Shown: positions 51,901-59,269 of the stretch, piece after piece
How the letters are laid out: each line of letters begins with the position of its first letter
Position numbering within the stretch: the stretch's first letter is position 1
Origin: Thermoanaerobaculia bacterium
Lineage (GTDB): Bacteria; Acidobacteriota; Thermoanaerobaculia; Multivoradales; JAIOJS01
Direction of reading: 5' to 3'
Length of the DNA stretch: 64,000 nt
NCBI GenBank assembly: GCA_030429235.1
Contig: JAUIDB010000016.1
Location: 33,461 to 97,460 of the forward strand
Notes under the pieces: generated by a model
The model's input: the letters and a program-made list of their open reading frames with translations, nothing else
Told to the model about the DNA's origin: nothing
The model's database searches: none
Made by a program: the position numbers and the translations under genes

Positions 51901-51930
51901 GGTTGCCTGGTGTTGGTCGTTGTTAGCCAT
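48925..51930 (-). CDS. actB: ACIII subunit ActB, molybdopterin-oxidoreductase-like Fe-S protein (complete operon)
   Basis: A 1001-residue periplasmic subunit. A Tat/lipoprotein signal (RRRFLQLMGASLALGGATAC, about residues 57-76) is followed by a molybdopterin-oxidoreductase-like body and a C-terminal Fe-S domain with clusters CTGCNACVIAC, CQQCENAPCELVCP, CVGTRYCANNCP, and CTYC with ACQQACP. It aligns along its length with the copy at 7244-10147. ATG at 51930 (MANNDQHQ) is chosen; the frame stays open upstream only as a shadow of actA. Confidence 0.95.
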   Translation of the reverse strand: MANNDQHQATPQPSTSAEPTGRKYWRSLEEFAQTDAFREEIAREFPRLAIPLAEGVDRRRFLQLMGASLALGGATACTKQPLETIVPFVRQPEQRIPGKPEYFATAATLGGYATGILVESHEGRPTKVEGNPEHPASLGAVDLKTQASILDLYDPDRSQTLTHLGRIRTWEALVDALMGAAGAQSASGGAGLRILSGSITSPSLAAQMERVLQRFPQAKWYQYEAASRRNATLGASAAAGQPAEVHYALAEADVLLSLDADFLAQGPGSVRYAKDFGRRRRAFVDGVEMNRLYVVESAASNTGSIADHRLARTPSQIERLATALAAEVGVAGVSSPGDLDEATRNWVHVAAQDLQAASGRGAVLAGDHLSEELHTLVLAINQSLGNVGTTVRVTQPAAARPGDDLTDLRALVDELNNQEIEVLLILEANPVYDAPADLDFAQALQNPKTWLKVHYGQRPNETSPYCQWHIPATHYLEAWGDARAYDGSISIQQPLIEPLYGSKSTHEVLAVLEGTPGVKGYDLVRDYWVEQLGSEKAWRKAIHDGTVAGSAAEALALGPIDASAAARAIAGRSAATLELSLRPDPTVWDGRFANNGWLQECPKPISKLTWDNALLVSPHTAQELSLQTGDLVNVEASGRSQEMAVLVQPGQADGVVTAHLGYGRTAAGRVGTGQGFDAGRLRTTEAFWSAAVTLTKVGSGYQLAGTQEHFNMEGRHLVREASLEHYREHPHFAHDVGHEFPPEMSMFPPHPYEGNAWGMAINLSACTGCNACVIACQSENNIAVVGKDQIAAGREMHWLRVDQYFTGDDYGDIDGMVNLPVPCQQCENAPCELVCPVAATVHSEEGLNDMVYNRCVGTRYCANNCPYKVRRFNFFKYQDFVTPSLKLQRNPDVTVRFRGVMEKCTYCVQRISEARIVAGREHREIRDGEIVTACQQACPTEAIAFGNINDSEAEVTQWKGQELNYSLLSELNTRPRTTYLAKVNNPNPALASDHSAGEGHA

Positions 51931-52010
51931 GGTGCGGGCGAATCCTTCCCTCGACGTGCGAGACGGTAAGGGTTGTGGGCATATCTGTCGGAGCTCTCCT
52001 AGCGGATGGC

Positions 52011-52661
52011 TCAGCGATGGCAGGTCGAGCAAGAGGTCTTGCTCTGGATGTGGTACTCGTCGACCAGTTGGGCGCGCTGCTCGTTGGACAGCGAGCTTGG
52101 ATCCCAGTCGACGTTGAAGACCTCGCTTCGCGGCCGGACCTGGCTGGCCGGATCGCGGTGACAGTCGAGGCACCACTCCATCTTCAGGCTCTCTGCCTTC
52201 CAGGTGATCGGCATCTCGTCGATCTCTCCGTGGCAGGAAGTGCAGCCGATCCCCTTGGCGACGTGGATGCTGTGATTGAAGTAGACGTAGTCGGGTACGT
52301 CGTGAACCCTGGTCCACTCGATCGGCTGGCCGTTGCGGAAGCTCTCGCGCACCGGCTCGAGCATCGGACTATCCTTGAACAGCTCGTTGTGGCAGTTCAT
52401 ACAGGTCGAAGTCGGGGGAATTCCTGCGAAGCTGCTGGTCTCGACGGAGGTATGGCAGTAGCGGCAGTCGATCCCGACCTCACCTACGTGGTGGTCGTGG
52501 CTGAACGGGACCGGCTGTTCGAGGATGACGTTCTTGCGCGTGACGATCGAAGAGCGATCGAGGGCGGCGGCGATCCAACCGGCGAAGCCCACCGTAAGGA
52601 CCACAGCGAAGATCGAGACACGCGAGATCGTGTTCGTACTGGGATGAAAGATTTGAGACAT
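52011..52661 (-). CDS. actA: ACIII subunit ActA, pentahaem cytochrome c (complete operon)
   Basis: A 216-residue membrane-anchored cytochrome with five haem sites, CRYCH, CMNCH, CTSCH, CLDCH and CSTCH, and one N-terminal anchor (VSIFAVVLTVGFAGWIAAAL). It is first in a run of twelve same-strand genes reaching 40019: ActABCDEF, the 153-aa protein, SCO and caa3. ATG at 52661 has GAGGGAG just upstream. Confidence 0.94.
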   Translation of the reverse strand: MSQIFHPSTNTISRVSIFAVVLTVGFAGWIAAALDRSSIVTRKNVILEQPVPFSHDHHVGEVGIDCRYCHTSVETSSFAGIPPTSTCMNCHNELFKDSPMLEPVRESFRNGQPIEWTRVHDVPDYVYFNHSIHVAKGIGCTSCHGEIDEMPITWKAESLKMEWCLDCHRDPASQVRPRSEVFNVDWDPSSLSNEQRAQLVDEYHIQSKTSCSTCHR

Positions 52662-52737
52662 CGTCTCCCTCTCGGAGCAGGACGGGAACGCTAAGCGGAA
52701 CTCCACGATAACCGAGCGCAGAGGCTCTGCGCAAGGC

Positions 52738-52755
52738 TTGTGAAATTATTCACAA
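52738..52755. promoter_or_regulatory. CRP/FNR-family operator upstream of act-caa3 operon
   Basis: TTGTGAAATTATTCACAA is an 18-base perfect inverted repeat with 7-base arms. It contains TGTGA-N6-TCACA, the consensus of CRP-type regulators, in an AT-rich island within GC-rich DNA. It lies 77-94 bases upstream of the actA start. CRP, an FNR relative with CRP-like specificity, or another member of the family could bind it; activation of the respiratory operon is the simplest reading. Confidence 0.65.
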
Positions 52756-53084
52756 AGTCTTGTCGGGTGCAACCCGCACCCTGGGCGTTTCCGGGTCGCG
52801 GCCGGCCGGACCGGTCGCGTCGCGCTGCTGTGAAAGGGCGGTTGTTCGATGCCGTCGAGCCGAACTGCTCCCCGGATGGGTGAGAAGCGATCCAGCGAGT
52901 GGCTGCCGCCACCTGTTCGGTGGTCCTCCGGTTTCGTTGACTTGGGCTGTGGTTCGATCGGATCTGTCCGCTACGGCTCGTTTCGATCTTGGGCGTTTGT
53001 AGCCCAACCGTCGCGGAGCGCCCCGCGGAGAGCCTGGTCTCCCCTGCCGGAGGCGAGTCTTCCACAGGGCACGGCCAGGCTGCC

Positions 53085-53098
53085 TTGACCTAGGTCAA
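53085..53098. promoter_or_regulatory. FNR/Anr-like palindrome upstream of ctaB
   Basis: TTGACCTAGGTCAA is a perfect 14-base palindrome that fits TTGAY-N4-RTCAA, the FNR/Anr/Dnr-type box. It sits about 107 bases before the ctaB ATG. Oxygen- or NO-responsive control of haem o/a synthesis and the downstream oxidase assembly genes is a reasonable inference. Confidence 0.55.
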
Positions 53099-53205
53099 TT
53101 GGGCTAGCCTTCTGGCGTGGACGTAGGTGTCGTGGCTCGGGCTTCGAGCGAGACCGTTCGCAGCTCCGGATGGGCCCGGCCCTGCGTTAGAATCGCGGTT
53201 TGGAC

Positions 53206-54096
53206 ATGAGTACTCGAACCCTGGATCCACCGCTGCTTCGTCTCCGTTGGAGCGATCTCAAGGTACTGACCAAATCTGGCATCACCCTGATGATCGTGGT
53301 CAGCACCGCAGTGGGGTTCCTTCTCGCGGCCACCGAACCTCAGCCGTGGTGGCTCTGGTTTCATACCCTCTTGGGGACCGCGCTGGTTTCAGCCGGTTCC
53401 TCCGGCCTGAACCAGGTGGTCGAACGCGACCTCGACTCGCGCATGCGGCGCACGGCGCAGCGGCCGATTCCGGCCGGCCGCGTCCACCCGGATCTGGCCC
53501 TCGCGGTCTCGGTGGTCCTCGCCATCCTCGGCATCGTGGAACTGGTTCTGATGGTCAATCCGCTGGCGGCGTTTCTCGCCGGTGCGACCCTGGCCGGCTA
53601 CGTCTTCATCTACACTCCTCTCAAGCGCCTCAGCTCGCTGTCGACCATCGTGGGCGCGGTCCCGGGCGCGGTGCCTCCGATGATCGGATGGGCCGCCGTG
53701 CGTGGCGAGATCGGCGCGGGGGCGCTGGCCCTCTTTGCCTTGCTCTTCTTCTGGCAGATGCCGCACTTCCTGGCCATTGCGTGGATGTACCGTGAGGACT
53801 ATGCCCGCGGCGGTTTCCCGATGCTCTCGGTGGACGATCCGGACGGCCTGAGAACGGCACGACAAGCGGTGCTCTACTGCGCGGCTCTAGTCCCGGTCAG
53901 TCTGTTGCCGTCGTCGCTCGGACTGGTCGGGGTGGCTTACCTGGTCGGGGCGCTGGTTCTCGGTGTGTTCTATTTCTGGGCCAGCCTGCAGTTCGCCTTC
54001 GATCGAAGTGTCGCCAAGGCCAAACGCCTGATGCTGGTGTCCGTCATCTATCAGCCGCTCATCCTGGCGGTGCTGGTGATCGATCGGCTGGTCTGA
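53206..54096 (+). CDS. ctaB: Haem o synthase (protohaem IX farnesyltransferase)
   Basis: Integral membrane UbiA-family prenyltransferase of 296 residues that farnesylates haem b to haem o, the precursor of haem a needed by both oxidases here. The two Asp-rich prenyl-diphosphate motifs are visible, NQVVERDLDSRMRRTAQRP (NxxxDxxxD) and YREDYARGGFPML, along with YTPLKR. ATG at 53206; TTG at 53200 is an alternative. It heads ctaB-DUF420-sco-xdhC. Confidence 0.95.
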   Translation: MSTRTLDPPLLRLRWSDLKVLTKSGITLMIVVSTAVGFLLAATEPQPWWLWFHTLLGTALVSAGSSGLNQVVERDLDSRMRRTAQRPIPAGRVHPDLALAVSVVLAILGIVELVLMVNPLAAFLAGATLAGYVFIYTPLKRLSSLSTIVGAVPGAVPPMIGWAAVRGEIGAGALALFALLFFWQMPHFLAIAWMYREDYARGGFPMLSVDDPDGLRTARQAVLYCAALVPVSLLPSSLGLVGVAYLVGALVLGVFYFWASLQFAFDRSVAKAKRLMLVSVIYQPLILAVLVIDRLV

Positions 54097-54159
54097 GCGG
54101 CGGGGCAGGACCGAGACCGAGCGGCCCGGCCTCAGAGAGGTCAGCTATAGTTCGGGGCT

Positions 54160-54585
54160 GTGTTCGAGTTGAGCCAGCTACCTACCCTGAACGCGACTCT
54201 CAACGGGGCCAGCGCGCTCTGCCTGGCCAGTGGGTACGTGTTGATTCGTACGGGTCGGCGCGAGGCCCATCGCTGGGCGATGACGGCGGCCTTCGCCATT
54301 TCCTGTCTCTTTCTAGTGAGCTATCTCGTGTACCACTTTCAGGTGGGCTCGGTGCGCTATCCGGTCGATGGGCCGGCCCGCTCCCTGTACCTCGGTATCC
54401 TCTTGACGCACACGGTACTGGCGGCGGCCGTGCCCTTTCTCGCGGTGGCGACCCTGTACCAGGCGGTGCGGGGACGTTTCGAGCGGCATCGGCGGATCGC
54501 TCGCTGGACACTACCTATCTGGTTTTACGTCTCGGTCACCGGGGTGGTGATCTACGTGATGCTCTATCACCTGTCGGGGCGCTGA
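54160..54585 (+). CDS. DUF420 membrane protein (CtaM-like)
   Basis: A 141-residue four-helix membrane protein of the DUF420 family. His residues lie in LVYHFQVGS, LLTHTVLAA and RHRRIARWTLPIW. Related CtaM proteins are needed for assembly of haem-a-containing oxidases, which fits the neighbours ctaB and sco. Start GTG at 54160. It overlaps the sco start by one base. Confidence 0.85.
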   Translation: MFELSQLPTLNATLNGASALCLASGYVLIRTGRREAHRWAMTAAFAISCLFLVSYLVYHFQVGSVRYPVDGPARSLYLGILLTHTVLAAAVPFLAVATLYQAVRGRFERHRRIARWTLPIWFYVSVTGVVIYVMLYHLSGR

Positions 54586-55238
54586 TGACGGTCTCGGGTT
54601 CTCGGTCGGAGCCCCCGGCGCTCCTCTGGCTGCGGTGGGGTATGTGGGCCCTGTTGGTCATGGTACTGGCGGGGTTGACGGCGGTCTGGTGGAATTCGGC
54701 CCCCACGGCTCCGCGCGCCACCACCTCGTCGCAGTTGCCGGTCTACTCGCAGGTGCCGGACTTCGAATTCGTCAGCTCGACCGGGGCCGGGATTCGAAGC
54801 CGCGACCTCGACGGTCCCTGGGTGGCCGACTTCATCTTCACCCGCTGTGCGGTCACCTGTCCGCGCATGACGTCCAAGATGGCCGCGCTGGGAGACAAAC
54901 TGCCCCCCGGCGTGCGGCGGGTCTCGATCACCGTCGATCCGGCACACGATACTCCCCAGGTGCTGGCCGACTACGCGCGCTCCTACGGAGCCGATCGGCA
55001 GGATTGGCTCTTCCTGACCGGACCCGAAGAGGAACTGCGCCGGCTGATCGTCGAGAAGTTCCTGCTCGGGGTCAGCGACCGGGCTCCCGATGAGCCCGGA
55101 TACGAGGACGAACCGATCACCCACAGCACTCGCTTCGTCCTGGTCGATGGGAGCGGGGGCGTCCGAGGCTACTACGACGCCTTCGATGCCGAATCGGTGG
55201 CGACCCTGCTGACCGACGCGGCCCGGTTGGTGCGGTGA
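54585..55238 (+). CDS. SCO-family copper chaperone (second copy)
   Basis: A 217-residue SCO1/SenC protein with one N-terminal anchor and the copper motif CAVTCP plus conserved His (ITHSTRFVLVD). Unlike the copy at 43682-44569 it has no C-terminal helix, and the sequences differ widely, so the two may serve different oxidases. The stop overlaps the next start by GTGA. Confidence 0.92.
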   Translation: MTVSGSRSEPPALLWLRWGMWALLVMVLAGLTAVWWNSAPTAPRATTSSQLPVYSQVPDFEFVSSTGAGIRSRDLDGPWVADFIFTRCAVTCPRMTSKMAALGDKLPPGVRRVSITVDPAHDTPQVLADYARSYGADRQDWLFLTGPEEELRRLIVEKFLLGVSDRAPDEPGYEDEPITHSTRFVLVDGSGGVRGYYDAFDAESVATLLTDAARLVR

Positions 55239-56038
55239 GGGAAGAACGCTCGCTCGATCTCTTGCGGTCGGCCGACGAGGCGGTGCGAAGGGACGGCCGG
55301 GCCGTCCTCTGCCAGATCGTACGCACCGAGGGTTCGACCCCCGGCAAGCTCGGCTGGCGCATGTTGGTGCAGGTCGACGGAACCTGGCTAGGCAACCTCG
55401 GCGGCGGTGCCTTCGAGGCCATGGTGCAGCACGATGCGCGCTCGAAGCTGCAGGACGGGGGACGCTCCGAGGTCAAGCGCTACTACCTGACCGAAGAAGC
55501 GGTGAAGGGACAGCCGACCGGCATGGTGTGTGGTGGCATGGTCGAGGTGTTTCTGGAAGTGCTCGAGTTGCCACCTCAGCTGGTCGTGGTCGGCGCCGGG
55601 CCGGTGGGACAGGCGGTGGCGGCGGCGGGAAGGCTGGCGGGCTTCGATCTGCTGGTGGTCGACGATCGATCGGAGTTTCTCGAAGCGTCGCGTTTTCCCG
55701 AGGGAACTCACCTGATCGAGGTCGATCGCGAGGTGCGAGAGGACTTCCTCCAGGGCTGTGTCGGGCGTGACCTCTCGGTGGCAATCGTCAGCCGCTGCTG
55801 GGAAACCGATACCGCGGCCCTCGCCGCAGTGCTGCGTCAGGCTCCGCCCGGCCTCCGCTACCTGGGACTCCTGGGGAGCCGGCGCAAGGTCGAACGCGTG
55901 CGACAGGAGATCGAGGCTCGCGGACAGTCCCTCGAAGGAATTCCGCTTCGGGCTCCGATCGGCCTCTCCGGCCTCGGGGACAGCCCCGGTCAGATCGCGA
56001 TTGCGATCCTGGCCGAGGTGTTGCAGCTGCGCGCTTGA
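55235..56038 (+). CDS. xdhC: XdhC/CoxI-family protein
   Basis: A 267-residue XdhC-type protein. The N-terminal domain has VRTEGSTPGKLGWRM and PTGMVCGGMVEVFLE, and the C-terminal Rossmann domain begins with LVVVGAGPVGQAVA. Family members insert sulphurated molybdenum cofactor into xanthine dehydrogenase-type enzymes, but no such enzyme is encoded here. The usual GxxCGCGG-type segment reads VCGGMVE. GTG start at 55235 overlaps the sco stop. It converges with pilR, ending 1 base before it. Confidence 0.87.
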   Translation: MREERSLDLLRSADEAVRRDGRAVLCQIVRTEGSTPGKLGWRMLVQVDGTWLGNLGGGAFEAMVQHDARSKLQDGGRSEVKRYYLTEEAVKGQPTGMVCGGMVEVFLEVLELPPQLVVVGAGPVGQAVAAAGRLAGFDLLVVDDRSEFLEASRFPEGTHLIEVDREVREDFLQGCVGRDLSVAIVSRCWETDTAALAAVLRQAPPGLRYLGLLGSRRKVERVRQEIEARGQSLEGIPLRAPIGLSGLGDSPGQIAIAILAEVLQLRA

Positions 56039-56039
56039 C

Positions 56040-57425
56040 TCAATCGGGTTCGGCGTCGCCGCCGACGATTCCGACCTTGCGGGCGTAGTAGCGGAAACTG
56101 CGGAACGACATTCCCAGCAGTTCGGCGGCCCGGGTCTGAACGCCATCCTCTCTCTCCAGGGCCTGAGCCATCAGGTCGGCTCGGATCTGATCGAGGTACG
56201 CCTCGAGGTCGAGACCTTCTGGAGGGAGATGCGAAGCGCTCTGGGTCAGGGATCCGCGACGTGTGAGCTGAGGTGGCAGGTCGCGCGTAGTGATCGCGTC
56301 TCCGCTGCACAGCGCGAGGGTCCGTTCCACCAGGTTCTCCAGTTCCCGCACGTTGCCGGGCCAGGCGTACTCCTCGAGAATTCGCATCGCCTCGGCCGTC
56401 ATCGGGCGGGCGTCGAGTCCACTCTCCTGGGAGAACTGGCGGATGAAGTGATCGGTGAGAAGAGGAATGTCCTCACGGCGCTCGCGGAGAGGGGGGAGGT
56501 GGATCGGGATCACGTGGATCCGGTAGTAGAGGTCCTCCCGGAAGGAACCCTCTCGGATCAATTGTTCTAGGTCCCGGTTGGTGGCGGCCAGGATGCGGAC
56601 GTCGACCGGACTCTCCTGACTCCCGCCGACCTTGCGGACCGTCTTGTTCTGCAGCGCCCTCAGCAGTTTGACCTGCATCGGCGCCGTCATCTCCCCGATC
56701 TCGTCGAGAAAGAGCGTACCGCCATCTGCTTCGTGGAACAGACCCTTCTTCTCCCGGATGGCGCCGGTAAACGCACCCTTCTCGTGTCCGAAGAGCTCGC
56801 TTTCGAGCAGGTTCTCGGGCATCGCTCCGCAGTTGATCGACAGGAAGCGCTGGCGCTGCCGGGGACTCGCAAAGTGGATGGCCCGGGCGATCAACTCCTT
56901 TCCCGTGCCGCTCTCACCGTGGATCAGGACCGTAGAGGAGGTGCGAGCCACCCGCTCGACCAGGCCGAAGATCTCCTGCATGCGCCGGCTCTTGCCGATG
57001 ATCTTGTTGAACGTGTACTTCTGCTCGAGTTCCTTGCGCAGGTAGACGTTTTCGGCCACCAACTGGGTCTTCTCGAGCGCCTTCTGGACCAGTACCTTGA
57101 CCTCGTCGACGTCAAACGGCTTCGAGACGTAGTCGTAGGCGCCGAGGCGCATCGCCTCGATGGCCGACTTGGTCGACGAGTAGGCGGTCATCATGATCAC
57201 CGAGGTTTCGGGGTGGTGCTCGCGAATCTCGACCAGGAGTTCCATCCCGTTTCCGTCCGGCATGTAGATGTCGCAGAGGACGAGATCGAAGGAGGTATCG
57301 GCGAGAATCTCACGTGCTCGCTCTACCGACTGCGCGGTTTGCACTTCGTGACCCTCCTGGGTCAGCAGCAGTGAGAGAAACTCGAGGAGGCTCCCCTCGT
57401 CGTCGATGATCAGCGCCCGACTCAA
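56040..57425 (-). CDS. pilR: NtrC-type sigma54 response regulator (PilR-like)
   Basis: A 461-residue response regulator. The receiver domain has the acidic pair DDEG, the phosphoacceptor Asp in LVLCDIYMPDGNG (about D53) and switch Lys VSKPFD. The AAA+ domain has GESGTGKE, the sigma54-contact loop GAFTGA and Walker B TLFLDEIGEM. A Fis-type HTH (RAAELLGMSFRSFRYYARKVG) ends it. Directly after pilS (4-base overlap) and downstream of pilC and pilT, it is most likely PilR, which activates sigma54-dependent pilin transcription; no pilA is in the window. Confidence 0.92.
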   Translation of the reverse strand: MSRALIIDDEGSLLEFLSLLLTQEGHEVQTAQSVERAREILADTSFDLVLCDIYMPDGNGMELLVEIREHHPETSVIMMTAYSSTKSAIEAMRLGAYDYVSKPFDVDEVKVLVQKALEKTQLVAENVYLRKELEQKYTFNKIIGKSRRMQEIFGLVERVARTSSTVLIHGESGTGKELIARAIHFASPRQRQRFLSINCGAMPENLLESELFGHEKGAFTGAIREKKGLFHEADGGTLFLDEIGEMTAPMQVKLLRALQNKTVRKVGGSQESPVDVRILAATNRDLEQLIREGSFREDLYYRIHVIPIHLPPLRERREDIPLLTDHFIRQFSQESGLDARPMTAEAMRILEEYAWPGNVRELENLVERTLALCSGDAITTRDLPPQLTRRGSLTQSASHLPPEGLDLEAYLDQIRADLMAQALEREDGVQTRAAELLGMSFRSFRYYARKVGIVGGDAEPD

Positions 57426-59224
57426 GGTTCGCTTCCCAGAGCCTGAGTGGTGGTTTGGTGTGCGATCGGCAAGATGACGTGGAGCGAGGTACCCATTCCG
57501 GGGAAGCTGTCGACCTGAAGGGTTCCTCCGTGCTCTTCGATGATCCGGTAGACGATGGCCATGCCGATCCCCGTGCCCCCGTCGAAGAAGGACTTGAAGG
57601 GCTGGAACAGACGGGAGCGTTCCTCTTCGCTCATTCCTCGCCCGGTGTCTCCGACGTGCAGATGATAGTCGCCGCTGTCCAGGTGCCCCCGGATGCGCAG
57701 GGTGCCGCCGTCGGGCATCGCGCGGAGCGCGTTGCGGGCGAGGTTCCAGAAGATCTGACTGATCTGGTCCGCATCAGCCATGACTAGAGCCCTCGGCGGA
57801 TCGACTTCGAACTCGATGCGGTGCGAGGTCTGAAGCTCGGGACTGTGGTGTAACAGCTCTACGTGCTCGGTGAGCAGAGAGGCGATGTCGAAGCGGGTGT
57901 TGGAGCGCTCCTTGGGACGGGCGAACTGGAGAAAACTCTTGATCGTACGGTCGAGTCGCTGACTCTCCCGGGTCAGGATCTGGATCAGCTTCCGCTGATT
58001 GGGGTCACTCCCAGTAGCCGGTGCCAACATCTGCACCGATCCCGAGATCGCGGCCAGGGGATTGCCGATCTCGTGGGCCAGCCCGGCCGCCATCTCGCCG
58101 ACCGCGGCCATACGGTTCTTGAGTTGCAGTTGGTTCTGTAGGTGTTGCCAGTCGGTCAGGTCTTGGAAGGTGATGATGTAGCCGTTGCGCTGGTTCTGTG
58201 CGTCGGTGAGAGGCGTCAGGGAGTAGCCCAGGTGGAGCGGCGCCTCGCTGGTGGGTTCGATGGTGCGCTCCCGTCGGGTCTGTTCTCCTCGGTGGCACTC
58301 GGCGGTCTGGTCCATCCAGGAGGTGAGGTCGAACAGGCCGGTGTCCTGGATCGGAAGACCGATCAGGGCTTCCGGTTCGGCCCTCAGGATCTGCTCGCCC
58401 ACCCGGTTGACCGTCGTGATTCGTCCCCCGAGGTCGGTGGTAATGAGGCCGCTGGAGATCGATTGGATGACGTCGTGGTAGACGATCTGGAGTTCTGCCA
58501 GGTCCTCTCTTTTCTCCTCGAGTTCGAGTTCGGCACGGGTGATGGTCGTGGCGAGGTAGGAACTCAGGATCGCCACCCCGTAGAACCCGAAGAGATGGGT
58601 GCCCAGGGAGTAGGCAAGACGCCAGACCGAGACCGGGTCTGGGCTGGGATTGGGACTGTGGATCCACCCGAAGTACAGCGCCAGTAGGGTCGCGGCGTAG
58701 GCGAGGTAGGCCAGGTTGGCGACCAGGATCGCAGCGCGACGGCGCAGCAGCACGGCGCTGATGCTGATCACGATCAGATAGAGCATCGAGAAGGGACTGG
58801 TCATCCCACCGAAGTGGTAGACCAGTGCCGTGATCAGTCCGATGTCGCCGAGGAACTGAAGGTGGGCCTGCAGGCCGACATGCCGCAGGTCCAGCGACAG
58901 CAGCGCTACATAGAGGAGGTTGGCAGCATAGGTGAAGATGGCGGTCAGGAAGATGAATCGGCTGACCAGACTGCTGAGCGGTTGGTCGGGTAGCAGGCTG
59001 AAGAGCAGAAAAAGCCCCAGCACGCTGGTCAGCACCAGGACCCTGAGAGCGATCAGCCACTTCAGTTGACGACGGAGAAGCGATCGATCTCGAACTCCCG
59101 AGGGCGGGAGGAAGGGTCGACGGAGGAACGAGAAGCTGCTCTCGTCGGAGGGACGGGACGCAGCGGTCCTCCCGCCAGGCTCTGGAACAGAGGCGGCCCG
59201 AGCGGCAGAGGGTGTTTCCGTCAT
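57422..59224 (-). CDS. pilS: Membrane sensor histidine kinase (PilS-like)
   Basis: A 600-residue kinase. Six transmembrane helices occupy about residues 50-235, as in PilS. A PAS domain follows (IQSISSGLITTDLGGRITTVNRVGEQIL), then the dimerisation helix with phospho-His in GEMAAGLAHEIGNPLAAISGSV, and the ATPase domain (N box FWNLARNALRAMP, G box HVGDTGRGM, GGTGIGMAIVYRIIEEHGG). Partner of the following pilR by overlap. Confidence 0.92.
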   Translation of the reverse strand: MTETPSAARAASVPEPGGRTAASRPSDESSFSFLRRPFLPPSGVRDRSLLRRQLKWLIALRVLVLTSVLGLFLLFSLLPDQPLSSLVSRFIFLTAIFTYAANLLYVALLSLDLRHVGLQAHLQFLGDIGLITALVYHFGGMTSPFSMLYLIVISISAVLLRRRAAILVANLAYLAYAATLLALYFGWIHSPNPSPDPVSVWRLAYSLGTHLFGFYGVAILSSYLATTITRAELELEEKREDLAELQIVYHDVIQSISSGLITTDLGGRITTVNRVGEQILRAEPEALIGLPIQDTGLFDLTSWMDQTAECHRGEQTRRERTIEPTSEAPLHLGYSLTPLTDAQNQRNGYIITFQDLTDWQHLQNQLQLKNRMAAVGEMAAGLAHEIGNPLAAISGSVQMLAPATGSDPNQRKLIQILTRESQRLDRTIKSFLQFARPKERSNTRFDIASLLTEHVELLHHSPELQTSHRIEFEVDPPRALVMADADQISQIFWNLARNALRAMPDGGTLRIRGHLDSGDYHLHVGDTGRGMSEEERSRLFQPFKSFFDGGTGIGMAIVYRIIEEHGGTLQVDSFPGMGTSLHVILPIAHQTTTQALGSEP

Positions 59225-59269
59225 AGCCGAATCGACGCGGGAGCCGTTCTCCCGGGACCTCGCGATCGA

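Larger units (their letters stand above)
52662..53205. promoter_or_regulatory. Divergent regulatory region between act-caa3 and ctaB operons
   Basis: These 544 bases hold no convincing gene; short open frames here have no ribosome binding site and unusual composition. Two perfect palindromes stand at either end, listed separately. For actA, TTGCGC followed after 18 bases by TATCGT (about 52734-52705, minus strand) could be a weak promoter starting near 52698. Confidence 0.5.
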
